From positions 44,256 through 108,255 of the forward strand of contig DATAGZ010000002.1 of NCBI GenBank assembly GCA_036263455.1: a stretch of 64,000 nucleotides of DNA, given 5' to 3'. Position numbers and translations under genes: made by a program. The notes below the pieces were generated by a model that saw nothing but the letters and a program-made list of their open reading frames with translations, did not search any database and was not told the DNA's origin. The stretch is from DATAGZ01 sp036263455 (lineage in GTDB: Bacteria; Pseudomonadota; Alphaproteobacteria; Dongiales; Dongiaceae). Position 1 is the stretch's first letter, and every line of letters starts with the position of its first letter. Below are positions 16,171-24,603 of this stretch, piece after piece.

Positions 16171-16683
16171 TCACGGCGCGGGTGTCTCGGATCTAGGGGC
16201 AAAGCTGCGCGCCTGGGCAATCGCCGTCTCCACATCATTCGGAGAAAGCTCCTTGATCAGTCGGTCTCGTGTTTCGTTCAGGAGCGCGCGGTCGGGGTTG
16301 CGGATCGCGAAATGACCGGCAATCGTCACCCACACCAGCGCCTCGCGTTTATCGACTGGAGCGCCTTGGCCCAGCTGATCGAGGACCGCGAGCCCGATCA
16401 TGGCTTCGCTATTGCCCTGACGGGCGGATCGGCCGTACCAGTAGCGGGCCGCCTCGAAACTTACCGGCCCGACATAGCCATAATGGTAAAAACCCGCGAG
16501 GTGAAACTGCGCCTCCGGATTGCCGCGATCGGCAAGCGTGCGAAGATGCAGATAGGCACGAAACTTCTCGCCCTCGGTCATTTCTTTTTTGATCTGCTCC
16601 ATGGTGAGTTCCGCCTGGGCCGGTGTGCCGAGGAGAAGCAGGACGAGAATCAGCCCGATGAGGGCGAGGGGGGATCGATACAA
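16171..16683 (-). CDS. Secreted Sel1-like repeat protein
   Basis: A 170-residue protein with a signal peptide (about 24 residues, ending TPAQA) and two to three Sel1/TPR-like repeats, for example GNPEAQFHLAGFYHYGYVG and GNSEAMIGLAVLDQLGQGAPV. Sel1 repeats make helical scaffolds for protein contacts; the partner is unknown. The start is TTG 16683, preceded by AGAAGG at a good distance. The first 34 bases overlap the end of the upstream small gene, suggesting coupling. It should be periplasmic. Confidence 0.72.
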   Translation of the reverse strand: MYRSPLALIGLILVLLLLGTPAQAELTMEQIKKEMTEGEKFRAYLHLRTLADRGNPEAQFHLAGFYHYGYVGPVSFEAARYWYGRSARQGNSEAMIGLAVLDQLGQGAPVDKREALVWVTIAGHFAIRNPDRALLNETRDRLIKELSPNDVETAIAQARSFAPRSETPAP

Positions 16684-16895
16684 AAGGCACCTTCTCTGAC
16701 AGATTGTCCCAATTCAGTAATAAATTCCACTATTTCCTCGGTGCCATATCGCCGCACCAACATCGTCATGGCAAAGGTGATGGCCATGGTTGCGCTTTTT
16801 TCGAGAGGGACTCCCGCATCCCGCGTCTGTTCGCAGTAGCGCGTAAACAGATTGAGCGAGACGCGCTGCCCGTCCATTGATTCTTCCGTCACCAT
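16650..16895 (-). CDS. Small protein of unknown function (81 residues)
   Basis: I do not recognise this protein. It is predicted soluble, with an amphipathic helical middle (residues about 30-60, containing SATMAITFAMTMLVRRYG) and a proline/serine-rich tail (PPSPSSG). The ATG start follows an AGGAG-like site with 6-7 bases spacing, and codon use is like the neighbours. It overlaps the secreted Sel1 protein gene by 34 bases. The tail may be partly an effect of this overlap. It is probably real, as no better frame fills this stretch. Confidence 0.6.
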   Translation of the reverse strand: MVTEESMDGQRVSLNLFTRYCEQTRDAGVPLEKSATMAITFAMTMLVRRYGTEEIVEFITELGQSVREGAFCIDPPSPSSG

Positions 16896-16977
16896 GAGGA
16901 TCTCCTATGCCGGCCTAGCCTGCCAACACAGGGTTAATTTTTGGTGAGGTATCTAACAGCCTGTCGGCCGGACCCGT

Positions 16978-17955
16978 TTAAAATAAATCGACGTCGTACC
17001 AGCTGCTCAGGCGTTTTTTTTGCACGGCGGTGACGTCCTGGTGCGCATGCCAAGCTTTCTCGGAAAAGGATAAGATGGTGAGATCGTCGCGCTCGTGCAA
17101 GTGGTCGAAAATCCATTTCGGCGAGGTCATGGAAACACCATATTTAATGTGGCGGTATTCAGCATAATCCCGATAACCGTATCCTTTTTTTTGGTATTCC
17201 TCGATGATCGCGGCCCAGTCCTCCTTACCCATGATCGGCGTCATGTTGCCGATATAACGTTCGTACATTCTGCCATGGGAGGTGAATATCAATATTCCTC
17301 CGGGCGCCAATGCCTCGATCAGCATATCGATGAGCTGTCGGGCCCGGTCTTGGGAAAAATGGGTGATCAAGGAGGCGCACAGGATGAGGTCCATATCCTG
17401 GGGTAGGGAAACCTCACCAAGCTCGACTTCAGACAAAAAGGTCGTGGCTCCGAACCGGTCGGCACAGAATTTTAAGCCCGATTCATTGATGTCGCCGGCA
17501 AAAAGCTCGGCAGCAGGGAATGCCGCACGCAAGAACCGCAAGGCGCGCCCATGACCGCAGGGAAAATCCAGTATTCGCCGGGGCAGAGGCGCCGCGGCGC
17601 GCATCAGAATGTCGATGCAAATCTTGAGAGCGGAACGCCCCCCGTAAAAATAGATCGGCCGTTCGCGTTTGTGGCCGCGCATCACCATTTCATCGTCGGG
17701 CGCGACTTCGTTCAGGACATTCTCGCAACCGCGCCGCAATGCATCCAGGAGTGCTTCCAGTCTCACGAAGGAGACATCCAATTTCCTGTTCCGATGAACC
17801 AAAGCCGCGTTCGAATCTTTTCCGGCGGCTACATCCGTTGCTATATTTGTTACAGTGGCTTTGAGCCGGGCATCCTCGGCTTCGCTCTGTGGGGTGGATT
17901 CCACGGATTCACTTTTTTTTGTCAATGATCGCCCCCAGTCATCGCACCAGGCCAC
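16978..17955 (-). CDS. SAM-dependent class I methyltransferase
   Basis: A 325-residue protein. After a variable N-terminal region (about 115 residues, partly helical) comes a Rossmann methyltransferase domain with ILDFPCGHGRAL as the SAM-binding loop, an acidic strand end AGDI, and the ITHF stretch typical of Methyltransf_23/25 proteins. The acceptor is unknown. Start ATG 17955 overlaps the lysK stop by 17 bases; TTG 17925 is an alternative that removes ten residues and gives a 13-base gap. It probably belongs to the minus-strand run from aroK. Base composition around 17100-17250 is lower in GC than the neighbours, a weak hint of separate origin. Confidence 0.75.
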   Translation of the reverse strand: MAWCDDWGRSLTKKSESVESTPQSEAEDARLKATVTNIATDVAAGKDSNAALVHRNRKLDVSFVRLEALLDALRRGCENVLNEVAPDDEMVMRGHKRERPIYFYGGRSALKICIDILMRAAAPLPRRILDFPCGHGRALRFLRAAFPAAELFAGDINESGLKFCADRFGATTFLSEVELGEVSLPQDMDLILCASLITHFSQDRARQLIDMLIEALAPGGILIFTSHGRMYERYIGNMTPIMGKEDWAAIIEEYQKKGYGYRDYAEYRHIKYGVSMTSPKWIFDHLHERDDLTILSFSEKAWHAHQDVTAVQKKRLSSWYDVDLF

Positions 17956-19522
17956 CCTTGAGGGCCTTTTCGATCAAGGCTGCGGTTTCTTCCTTGCCGT
18001 AAAGCGCAATGAAGGAACCCATGCGAGGCCCGGTTTCTTGGCCGAGCAGGATTTCATAGAGGGCCTTGAACCAGCTGCGCAGATCGGCGAAAGGATAGCG
18101 CTTGCCAATCTCATAGACGTGATTCTGGATCGCCTCGGCATCGTCGGGCATGCTCGCCAGCGCGCCCAGCAATTCCTGCAGTGCCTCGCGTTCGATCCCT
18201 TCCGCGGCCCGGTATTTCTTGCCTGGTTTGACGAAGTCCCGATAGTAAGCGAGGGCGTGGCCGACAAGCTTGTCGAGATAAGGCGCGCTTTCAGGCGTCG
18301 CAGCGGGCGCGTAGCGGCTGATGAACCCCCACAGCGTATGCTTGTCTTCGGCATTGCAAACCGAAGCGAGATTGAGCAGCATGGAAAAATCCACCGGCCC
18401 CGCTTGCGCCTCGGCGGGCGGCATCTTGCCGTTATGCACATGGAAAGCCGGGTTTTCGAACCGCGCCTCGGGCGTCTCGCCGCGCCACTTCTCGCGCCAA
18501 GATATGTATTCGTCCACCGCGCGCGGGATCACGTCGAAATAGAGACGTTTGGCCACGCGCGGTTTCTGATACATGAACAGCGCCAGGGATTCGGTCGGGG
18601 CATAGGTAAGCCATTCCTCGACCGACAGGCCGTTTCCCACGGACTTGGAGATCTTCTTGCCGGTATCGTCCAGGAACAGTTCGTAATTGAATCCTTCAGG
18701 CGGCGGCGAGCCGAGGGTGCGGCATATCGCGCCCGCCAGCTTGACCGAGGGAATATGCTCCTTGCCCGACATTTCGTAATCCACGCCGAGCGCGTGCCAG
18801 CGCATGCCCCAATCGGGCTTCCATTGCAATTTGCAATGCCCGCCGGTTACCGGCACTTCGGTGAGCATATCGTCTTCATCGCGAAAGACGACGGTGCCGC
18901 GTTCCTTGTGAATTTCAAGGATCGGCACCTGGAGGACCTTACCGCTTTTGGGGGAGAGCGGAAGAAAAGGAGAATAGCTCTGGGCGCGTTCCTCGCGGAG
19001 GCTGGGCAGCATGATCGCCATGACCTCCTCGTAATGCTGGAGGATGCCGAGGAGTCCCTTATCCAGGGCCCCGCTCCGGTAACTATGCGTGGCGCTCTTG
19101 AATTCATATTCGAAGCCGAACGAATCGAGGAAACCCCGCAGCATATTATTGTTGTGATCGCCGAAACTATCGTGGCAACCGAACGGATCGGGGACAGATG
19201 TCAGCGGCTTGTGCAAATGCTGGGAGAGCATCGCCCGATTGGGGACGTTTTCCGGCACTTTACGCATCCCGTCGAGGTCATCGGAAAAGCAGAACAGCCG
19301 GGTCGGCAGATCGGAAAGCCGCGAAAAAGCATGGCGCACCATGGTGGTGCGCACGACTTCGCCGAACGTTCCGATATGGGGCAAGCCCGAGGGACCGTAG
19401 CCCGTCTCGAAAAGCACATAGCCCTTGTCGGGCGGCCGCGTGGCGTAACGGGCGGCAATCTTGCGCGCTTCCTCGAAAGGCCAGGCGCGTGCCTTCAGGG
19501 CAAGCTCGCGTTCGTCGCTCAT
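17939..19522 (-). CDS. lysK: Lysyl-tRNA synthetase, class I
   Basis: A 527-residue class I lysyl-tRNA synthetase, charging tRNA-Lys in the cytosol. The HIGH motif appears as PHIGT (residues 48-52) and the KMSKS motif as KISKS (290-294), in a GPSGLPHIGTFGE context typical of this enzyme. Most bacteria use the unrelated class II enzyme; class I is usual in archaea, spirochaetes and many alphaproteobacteria. The length is as in the family. It lies 47 bases after the CNNM/CorC-type gene and overlaps the methyltransferase start. Confidence 0.96.
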   Translation of the reverse strand: MSDERELALKARAWPFEEARKIAARYATRPPDKGYVLFETGYGPSGLPHIGTFGEVVRTTMVRHAFSRLSDLPTRLFCFSDDLDGMRKVPENVPNRAMLSQHLHKPLTSVPDPFGCHDSFGDHNNNMLRGFLDSFGFEYEFKSATHSYRSGALDKGLLGILQHYEEVMAIMLPSLREERAQSYSPFLPLSPKSGKVLQVPILEIHKERGTVVFRDEDDMLTEVPVTGGHCKLQWKPDWGMRWHALGVDYEMSGKEHIPSVKLAGAICRTLGSPPPEGFNYELFLDDTGKKISKSVGNGLSVEEWLTYAPTESLALFMYQKPRVAKRLYFDVIPRAVDEYISWREKWRGETPEARFENPAFHVHNGKMPPAEAQAGPVDFSMLLNLASVCNAEDKHTLWGFISRYAPAATPESAPYLDKLVGHALAYYRDFVKPGKKYRAAEGIEREALQELLGALASMPDDAEAIQNHVYEIGKRYPFADLRSWFKALYEILLGQETGPRMGSFIALYGKEETAALIEKALKGGLVR

Positions 19523-19569
19523 CGCGCCTCTTTACGCGAGCGGCATGGCCGATGCAATGGACTAACGAC

Positions 19570-20856
19570 TTAGTGCGCTGCCGCGTTGGAACCCTCGCCG
19601 GGCGGCGTCACGCGCAGACGGGTGAGCTGGTTGCGTCGGCGCTCGAGAATCTCGAACCGAAAACCGAAAAAAACGAATATTTGCCCGGGCACCGGAATGA
19701 GCCGCGCCTGATCGAGCACCAGCCCCGCGATGGTTGAGGCGGCCTCGTCGGGCAAGCGCCACCCCAGTTCGCGGTTGAGGTCGCGCAGCGTTACCGTGCC
19801 GTCGATATCGTAACTGCCATCGGCGTTGGCGGTCACGCCCGCCACCTTGACGTCATGCTCGTCGGTAATGTCGCCGACGATCTCCTCGAGAATGTCTTCG
19901 AGCGTGACGATGCCTTGGAAGGCGCCGTATTCATCGACGACCAGCGCGAAATGTTCGCGCCGCGCCCGGAAGGCACGCAACTGATCGAGGAGCGGCGTGC
20001 TTTCCGGCACGAACCAGGGCGAGGCGGCCAGCGTGCGGATCTCCAGCCCCGCGATGTTCCAGGTATTGGCTTGGACCGCGCGCAGAAGGTCCTTGACGTG
20101 CAGGATGCCAGTGATGTTTTCGCCGTTACCGCGATAGAGCGGCAAGCGGGTATACGGGCTCGAGAGAACCTCGCGCACGATCTCGGCGGTGGGAAGCGTC
20201 TCATCTATCATGCGCACCTGCTGGCGGTGCACCATGATGTCGGAAACCGGCACGTCATCGAGATCGAGGATGGAATGGAGCATCTGGCCGGCCTCGGCGA
20301 TGTCGTCGGTATGCTCGGCATGCAAGTCGATCGCCCCCCGCAACTCGAGCAGGCTCTGCTCGGCACCCAGATCGCGGTCCGTCCTGACGCCGAAGAGGCG
20401 CAGGCAACCGGTGACCAGCCAATGGATCAGGCGGGTAATCGGATAGAGGAGATAGATGACCAGGCGCACAACTGGCGCCACGGCCCGAGCAGCCCTGTCG
20501 GGATCGTTAATAGCGTAGGTCTTGGGCAAAACTTCGGCGAAGATGATCACCAGCGCCGTCATTCCGCCGGTGGCATAGAATACGCCGCGCGCGCCGAAAT
20601 TCGCGACCAGCACATCGGTAGCGATGGCCGAAGCCAGAATATTCACGAAATTGTTGCCGAGCAGCAGCGTGCTGATGACATGCTCCATATGTTCGCGCAG
20701 GCGATTGACCAGCGTGGCGCGGCGGTCGCCTTCCTCGGCCATTGCATGCATGCGCGCACGCGATGCCGCGGTCAGGGCCGTCTCGGACAGCGCAAAAAAG
20801 GCCGACAGCAAAATAAGGGCCGCGATAATCACGATGCTGAGGTCGATGTCGGTCAT
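19570..20856 (-). CDS. HlyC/CorC (CNNM-CBS) family membrane protein
   Basis: A 428-residue protein. An N-terminal CNNM/DUF21 membrane domain (residues about 1-190, with SAFFALSETALTAASRARM) is followed by two CBS domains (about 205-335, with VHRQQVRMI and LVVDEYGAFQGIVTLEDILEEIVGDI split by a short linker) and a CorC/HlyC-type C-terminal domain (345-425). The family is linked to magnesium or cobalt efflux; the haemolysin name is historical. The ATG overlaps the aroB stop by four bases. The order aroK-aroB-this gene is common in alphaproteobacteria. Confidence 0.9.
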   Translation of the reverse strand: MTDIDLSIVIIAALILLSAFFALSETALTAASRARMHAMAEEGDRRATLVNRLREHMEHVISTLLLGNNFVNILASAIATDVLVANFGARGVFYATGGMTALVIIFAEVLPKTYAINDPDRAARAVAPVVRLVIYLLYPITRLIHWLVTGCLRLFGVRTDRDLGAEQSLLELRGAIDLHAEHTDDIAEAGQMLHSILDLDDVPVSDIMVHRQQVRMIDETLPTAEIVREVLSSPYTRLPLYRGNGENITGILHVKDLLRAVQANTWNIAGLEIRTLAASPWFVPESTPLLDQLRAFRARREHFALVVDEYGAFQGIVTLEDILEEIVGDITDEHDVKVAGVTANADGSYDIDGTVTLRDLNRELGWRLPDEAASTIAGLVLDQARLIPVPGQIFVFFGFRFEILERRRNQLTRLRVTPPGEGSNAAAH

Positions 20857-21968
20857 GACGATTGAAGCTCCCGCTCTTGCAGAAATGCGATCACCTCGGC
20901 CTCGGGCACGCGCGCCCCAGTGAATGCCTGACCGATGCCGCGGGCAAGCACGAAAGCGATGTCGCCCTCCTGGACTTTCTTGTCGCGCCGCATCGCTGCA
21001 AATAATTCATGGGGCGCGAAAGATTGGAGCGGGGCGAGCGGTAATCCCATCCGTGCGAGATGGGCGCAGAGCCGGGCGCAATCCTCGGGGGGACAGAACC
21101 CCAGCCGCACGGACAATCGAAAGGCACAGACGAGCCCGATCGCCACGGCCTCGCCATGCAGCAGCGCCGCGCCGAAACCGGAGAGCGATTCCAGCGCGTG
21201 GCCAAATGTATGGCCGAGATTGAGGAGCGCACGCGCCCCCGCTTCCTTCTCGTCATCGGCCACGATCCGCGCCTTGGCACGGCAGGAGGTCACGATCGCC
21301 CGGGTGAGCGCTGCCTCTTCCTTAGCGAGCACCCGCCGGCCATTTTCTTCCAGCCAGGCGAAAAATTCCGGCTCGTCGATGAGGCCGTATTTCACGATCT
21401 CGGCGTAGCCCGCGCGCATCTGTCTTTCATCCAGGCTCTTCAGCGTGCCGAGGTCGATCAGAACCGCGCGCGGCTGATGGAAACTGCCTACCAGGTTCTT
21501 GGCCCCCGCCATGTCGATACCGGTCTTGCCACCCACCGAGGAATCGACCTGAGCCAGCAGCGTGGTCGGGATCTGTACATAGGATATCCCACGTAAAATG
21601 ACCGAGGCGGCGAAACCCGCCACGTCGCCGACAATTCCCCCACCCAGGGCGAGAATAAGCGAGCCGCGCTCGACACCCTTGTCGATAAGCCAGGCGAGCA
21701 ACGTTTCGAGCGTGCGCAGATTCTTATGAGCCTCGCCGGATGGAAGCTCGATCACGGCGACATTTGGATAAGAAAGTGCCGCTTGCAACTTGCGCGCATA
21801 GAGCGGGCCGACTGTTTGATCGGTCACGATGAAGACCGGCGCTCGTCCTGCCTGGGGAAGATAGGGGGCGAGCAACTCGCCGGCGCGATCGATGATTGCT
21901 CGGCCCACGTGAATGGGATAGCTGCGTGCGCCCAGCGCCACCGTAAGTTTCGTCTCGTCAGGCGGCAT
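20853..21968 (-). CDS. aroB: 3-dehydroquinate synthase
   Basis: A 371-residue enzyme of the shikimate pathway that converts DAHP to 3-dehydroquinate using NAD and a divalent metal. Visible landmarks: LPSGEAHKN, LGGGIVGDVAGF, PTTLLAQVDSSVGGKT, the AEIVKYG stretch and the metal ligands in NLGHTFGHALE and LLHGEAVAIG. ATG 21968 was chosen; ATG 21974 is equally possible and adds two residues, while longer frames run into aroK. It overlaps aroK by 11 bases and the CorC-type gene by 4, so the three are co-transcribed. Confidence 0.95.
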   Translation of the reverse strand: MPPDETKLTVALGARSYPIHVGRAIIDRAGELLAPYLPQAGRAPVFIVTDQTVGPLYARKLQAALSYPNVAVIELPSGEAHKNLRTLETLLAWLIDKGVERGSLILALGGGIVGDVAGFAASVILRGISYVQIPTTLLAQVDSSVGGKTGIDMAGAKNLVGSFHQPRAVLIDLGTLKSLDERQMRAGYAEIVKYGLIDEPEFFAWLEENGRRVLAKEEAALTRAIVTSCRAKARIVADDEKEAGARALLNLGHTFGHALESLSGFGAALLHGEAVAIGLVCAFRLSVRLGFCPPEDCARLCAHLARMGLPLAPLQSFAPHELFAAMRRDKKVQEGDIAFVLARGIGQAFTGARVPEAEVIAFLQERELQSS

Positions 21969-22491
21969 GGGCATCCAGCGCCACCATGACCTGGGCGAGC
22001 GTGAGCTCGGCCGGCCCGTCCAGCGAATCGACCGTAATGTCGGCCTCGGCATAGACAGGGTAGCGCAGCGTCATGAGTTGTTGCAGCTTCTGGCGTGGGT
22101 CGCAATTTTGCAGGAGCGGCCGGTCATTGCGGCGTTGTACGCGCTTGAGCAGGGTGGGAAGATCGGCGCGCAGCCAAATAGTCAATGCCCGCTCCTTGAG
22201 CATGGCGCGGATCGTGGGATCCATGAACGCGCCGCCACCGGTCGCCAGGACCTGGGGGGAGTCCCGAAGCAGACGCTCAATAACTTTGCGCTCGCCCTCG
22301 CGGAAAGCCTGTTCGCCGTGCCGAGCGAAAAAATCTGCAACCGAACAGCCGGCCGCCTGCTCGATCTCCTTGTCGGCATCGACAAAGGGCCAGCCGATTT
22401 CCTGCGCAAGCCGACGGCCGATACAGCTCTTGCCCGCCCCCATCAGCCCGACAAGAGCAATGACGCGACCGGGATAGATTTTCTTCGCCAT
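21958..22491 (-). CDS. aroK: Shikimate kinase
   Basis: A 177-residue kinase that phosphorylates shikimate. The Walker A motif is GLMGAGKS (residues 15-22), the DADKEIE motif binds shikimate (38-44), and ATGGGAF (83-89) is the conserved glycine triad; RNDRPLL marks the lid. Start ATG 22491 gives the usual length. The gene heads the minus-strand aro run and is divergent from the small membrane protein gene at 22542, with a 50-base gap that must hold both promoters. Confidence 0.96.
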   Translation of the reverse strand: MAKKIYPGRVIALVGLMGAGKSCIGRRLAQEIGWPFVDADKEIEQAAGCSVADFFARHGEQAFREGERKVIERLLRDSPQVLATGGGAFMDPTIRAMLKERALTIWLRADLPTLLKRVQRRNDRPLLQNCDPRQKLQQLMTLRYPVYAEADITVDSLDGPAELTLAQVMVALDAHAA

Positions 22492-22541
22492 CTCGGTTAC
22501 AGGATAGCATATCCCGACGGGGAAAATACAAGCGAGGCAAG

Positions 22542-22685
22542 ATGCGGCGTTTACTGGCGATAGTGGTGGGATGCGTAATCCTCGGCGCGGCGGGTTGTCT
22601 GGGATTCTTCGCCTTGCACGAACCGGCCGCTCCGGCACAGAAGATCGAGATTGCCGTGCCGGCCGAGAGGCTGGGCACGCCCTAG
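22542..22685 (+). CDS. Small membrane-anchored protein (47 residues)
   Basis: This short gene starts at ATG 22542, preceded by GCGAGGCAAG. Residues 2-24 form one strongly hydrophobic segment after two arginines, with a Cys-containing GAAGCLG stretch that is not a proper lipobox. A proline-rich linker and a short end (KIEIAVPAERLGTP) follow. Small proteins of this kind, one helix plus a conserved charged tail, are often found between aroK and xerD in alphaproteobacteria, as far as I recall; function unknown. It ends 8 bases before the xerD start, so the two are probably co-transcribed. Confidence 0.7.
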   Translation: MRRLLAIVVGCVILGAAGCLGFFALHEPAAPAQKIEIAVPAERLGTP

Positions 22686-22693
22686 GCCCGCCG

Positions 22694-23647
22694 GTGACGC
22701 GCCGCTCGGGCGAGGCGGCTTTCAACGCCGATGCCGATGCCTTCCTGGAAATGCTGGCGGCGGAACGCAATGCGGCGCCCGCGACCCGGGCCGCCTATGG
22801 CCAGGATCTGCGCGAATTGCTGGTCTTTCTGGAGAGAAGCGGCCTGACCCCGCGCACCGCGCAGGAGGCAACCATCAAGGGATTCTTGTCTCGCCTCCAT
22901 CATGGCGGACGCGATCCGCGCACGATCCGTCGCAAGATCTCCACCTTTCGCCAGTTCTTCCTCTTCCTGTTGGCCGAGAAACGCCGCGCGGACAACCCGA
23001 TGGCCGGGATCGAGGCTCCGCGCCTGGGCCGGAAACTGCCCAAGATCCTGTCGCGCGAACAAATCGGTGCGCTCATCGCGGCAACCGCGCGTATGCCCCC
23101 GGGCGAGCGCGTGCGGCTCGATGCGATGGTGGAGCTGCTCTATGCGAGCGGCCTCAGGGTTTCGGAACTGGTCGGCCTTCCGCTCTCGGCGGTGAAGCCG
23201 GGGCAACCCTTTCTGCGCGTCACCGGCAAGGGAAACAAGGAGCGAATCGTACCCTTGAACGAGACGGCAGCCGGCAAGCTCGCCGCCTATCTGGAGGTGC
23301 GCGCGCGTTTTCTTTCCCGCGACCGGCCCTCGCCTTACCTCTTCCCTTCGCGCGGCGGCCATGTGACGCGCCAGCGTTTCGGACAATTGCTCAAGGAACT
23401 CGCGCGCGCGGCAGGCCTCGCCGAACGGACGCTCTCCCCGCACGTCATCCGTCATTGCTTCGCCTCGCACCTGCTCGAGGGCGGGGCCGATCTGCGCGCA
23501 CTACAAAAGATGCTGGGTCACGCCGACATCGCCACGACCCAGATTTATACGCATGTTACAACTGAACGGCTGCACGAAACGCTCGATGCGGCGCATCCGC
23601 TGGGGCGCAAGCGGCGATTGACAGCGACAGCCAAGAAAGGCCAATAA
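22694..23647 (+). CDS. xerD: Tyrosine recombinase XerD
   Basis: A 317-residue tyrosine recombinase that resolves chromosome dimers at dif with XerC and FtsK. The SAM-like N-terminal DNA-binding domain spans residues 10-105. All six catalytic residues are present: R155, K182, H250, R253, H276 and the nucleophile Y285 in QIYTHV. GTG 22694 was chosen because it follows the small upstream gene and gives the usual length; longer frames overlap that gene. Position between aroK and accA supports XerD rather than XerC. Gap to accA is 5 bases. Confidence 0.93.
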   Translation: MTRRSGEAAFNADADAFLEMLAAERNAAPATRAAYGQDLRELLVFLERSGLTPRTAQEATIKGFLSRLHHGGRDPRTIRRKISTFRQFFLFLLAEKRRADNPMAGIEAPRLGRKLPKILSREQIGALIAATARMPPGERVRLDAMVELLYASGLRVSELVGLPLSAVKPGQPFLRVTGKGNKERIVPLNETAAGKLAAYLEVRARFLSRDRPSPYLFPSRGGHVTRQRFGQLLKELARAAGLAERTLSPHVIRHCFASHLLEGGADLRALQKMLGHADIATTQIYTHVTTERLHETLDAAHPLGRKRRLTATAKKGQ

Positions 23648-23652
23648 AGGCC

Positions 23653-24603
23653 ATGCATTTCCTGGATTTTGAAAAGCCAATCGCCGAACTCGAAGGTAAG
23701 ATTGCTGAATTGCGGCATCTTTCCAATGGCGAGGGCATGAATATCGCCGAGGAAGTCTCCAAGCTCGAGGTCAAGGCCGACCGGCTCCTGCGCCAGACCT
23801 ATGCCAAGCTCACGCCCTGGCAGAAGACCCAGGTGGCGCGGCACCCCGAGCGGCCGCATTGCGCCGATTACCTGAAGCAGCTCATCACCGATTTCCTGCC
23901 GCTGGCGGGCGACCGGGCCTTTGCCGACGACAAGGCGATCCTGGGCGGGATCGGCCGTTTCTATGGGCAGCCAGTCATCGTGATCGGCCAAGAGAAAGGT
24001 CACGATACCGCCAGCCGGGTGATTCATAATTTCGGCATGCCCCGGCCAGAGGGTTATCGCAAGGCGGTTCGGCTCATGGCGCTTGCCGACCGGTTCGGCC
24101 TGCCGGTCCTGACGTTTGTCGATACGCCGGGGGCCTTTCCAGGTATCGATGCCGAAGCGCGCGGCCAAGCCGAAGCGATTGCGCGCGCGATCGAAACGAG
24201 CCTCACGCTCGATGTCCCTGTCCTCTCAGCCATCATCGGCGAAGGCGGTTCGGGCGGAGCGATTGCCATTGCCACGGCCAATCACGTCGTCATGCTCGAA
24301 CACGCGGTCTATTCCGTCATTTCGCCCGAAGGGTGCGCCTCGATCCTGTGGCGCTCCGCGGAGCAGGCCAAGGAAGCCGCCGAAGCATTGCGTCTGACCG
24401 CCCAGGACCTCAAGCAGCTAGGTGTCATCGACGAGATCATCGAAGAACCGCTGGGCGGCGCTCATCGTGGGCGCGACAGCGCTATCGCTTCGGTGGGTGC
24501 GGCTTTCAAGAGCGCGCTCGATACCTTTGCCGAGATGAGCGGGGAAGAGATCCGAGCGCATCGGCGGCGCAAATATCTGGAGATGGGCCGGCTCATGCCT
24601 TGA
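23653..24603 (+). CDS. accA: Acetyl-CoA carboxylase carboxyltransferase subunit alpha
   Basis: A 316-residue subunit that, with AccD, transfers the carboxyl group from biotin on AccB to acetyl-CoA, the first step of fatty acid synthesis. MHFLDFEKPIAELEGKI is the typical N-terminus. The carboxyltransferase core has GRFYGQPVIVIGQEKG, FVDTPGAFPG, IGEGGSGGA and SPEGCASILWR. Length is normal. It is co-transcribed with xerD. Its last 11 bases overlap the convergent ABC-2 permease gene. Confidence 0.97.
   Translation: MHFLDFEKPIAELEGKIAELRHLSNGEGMNIAEEVSKLEVKADRLLRQTYAKLTPWQKTQVARHPERPHCADYLKQLITDFLPLAGDRAFADDKAILGGIGRFYGQPVIVIGQEKGHDTASRVIHNFGMPRPEGYRKAVRLMALADRFGLPVLTFVDTPGAFPGIDAEARGQAEAIARAIETSLTLDVPVLSAIIGEGGSGGAIAIATANHVVMLEHAVYSVISPEGCASILWRSAEQAKEAAEALRLTAQDLKQLGVIDEIIEEPLGGAHRGRDSAIASVGAAFKSALDTFAEMSGEEIRAHRRRKYLEMGRLMP

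Noticed and set aside
17855..19573. A 572-codon plus-strand frame opposite lysK, and a 588-codon minus-strand frame opposite soxA (29477-31243)
   Set aside because: Both are shadows of well-supported genes and have no motif, ribosome site or separate promoter of their own.
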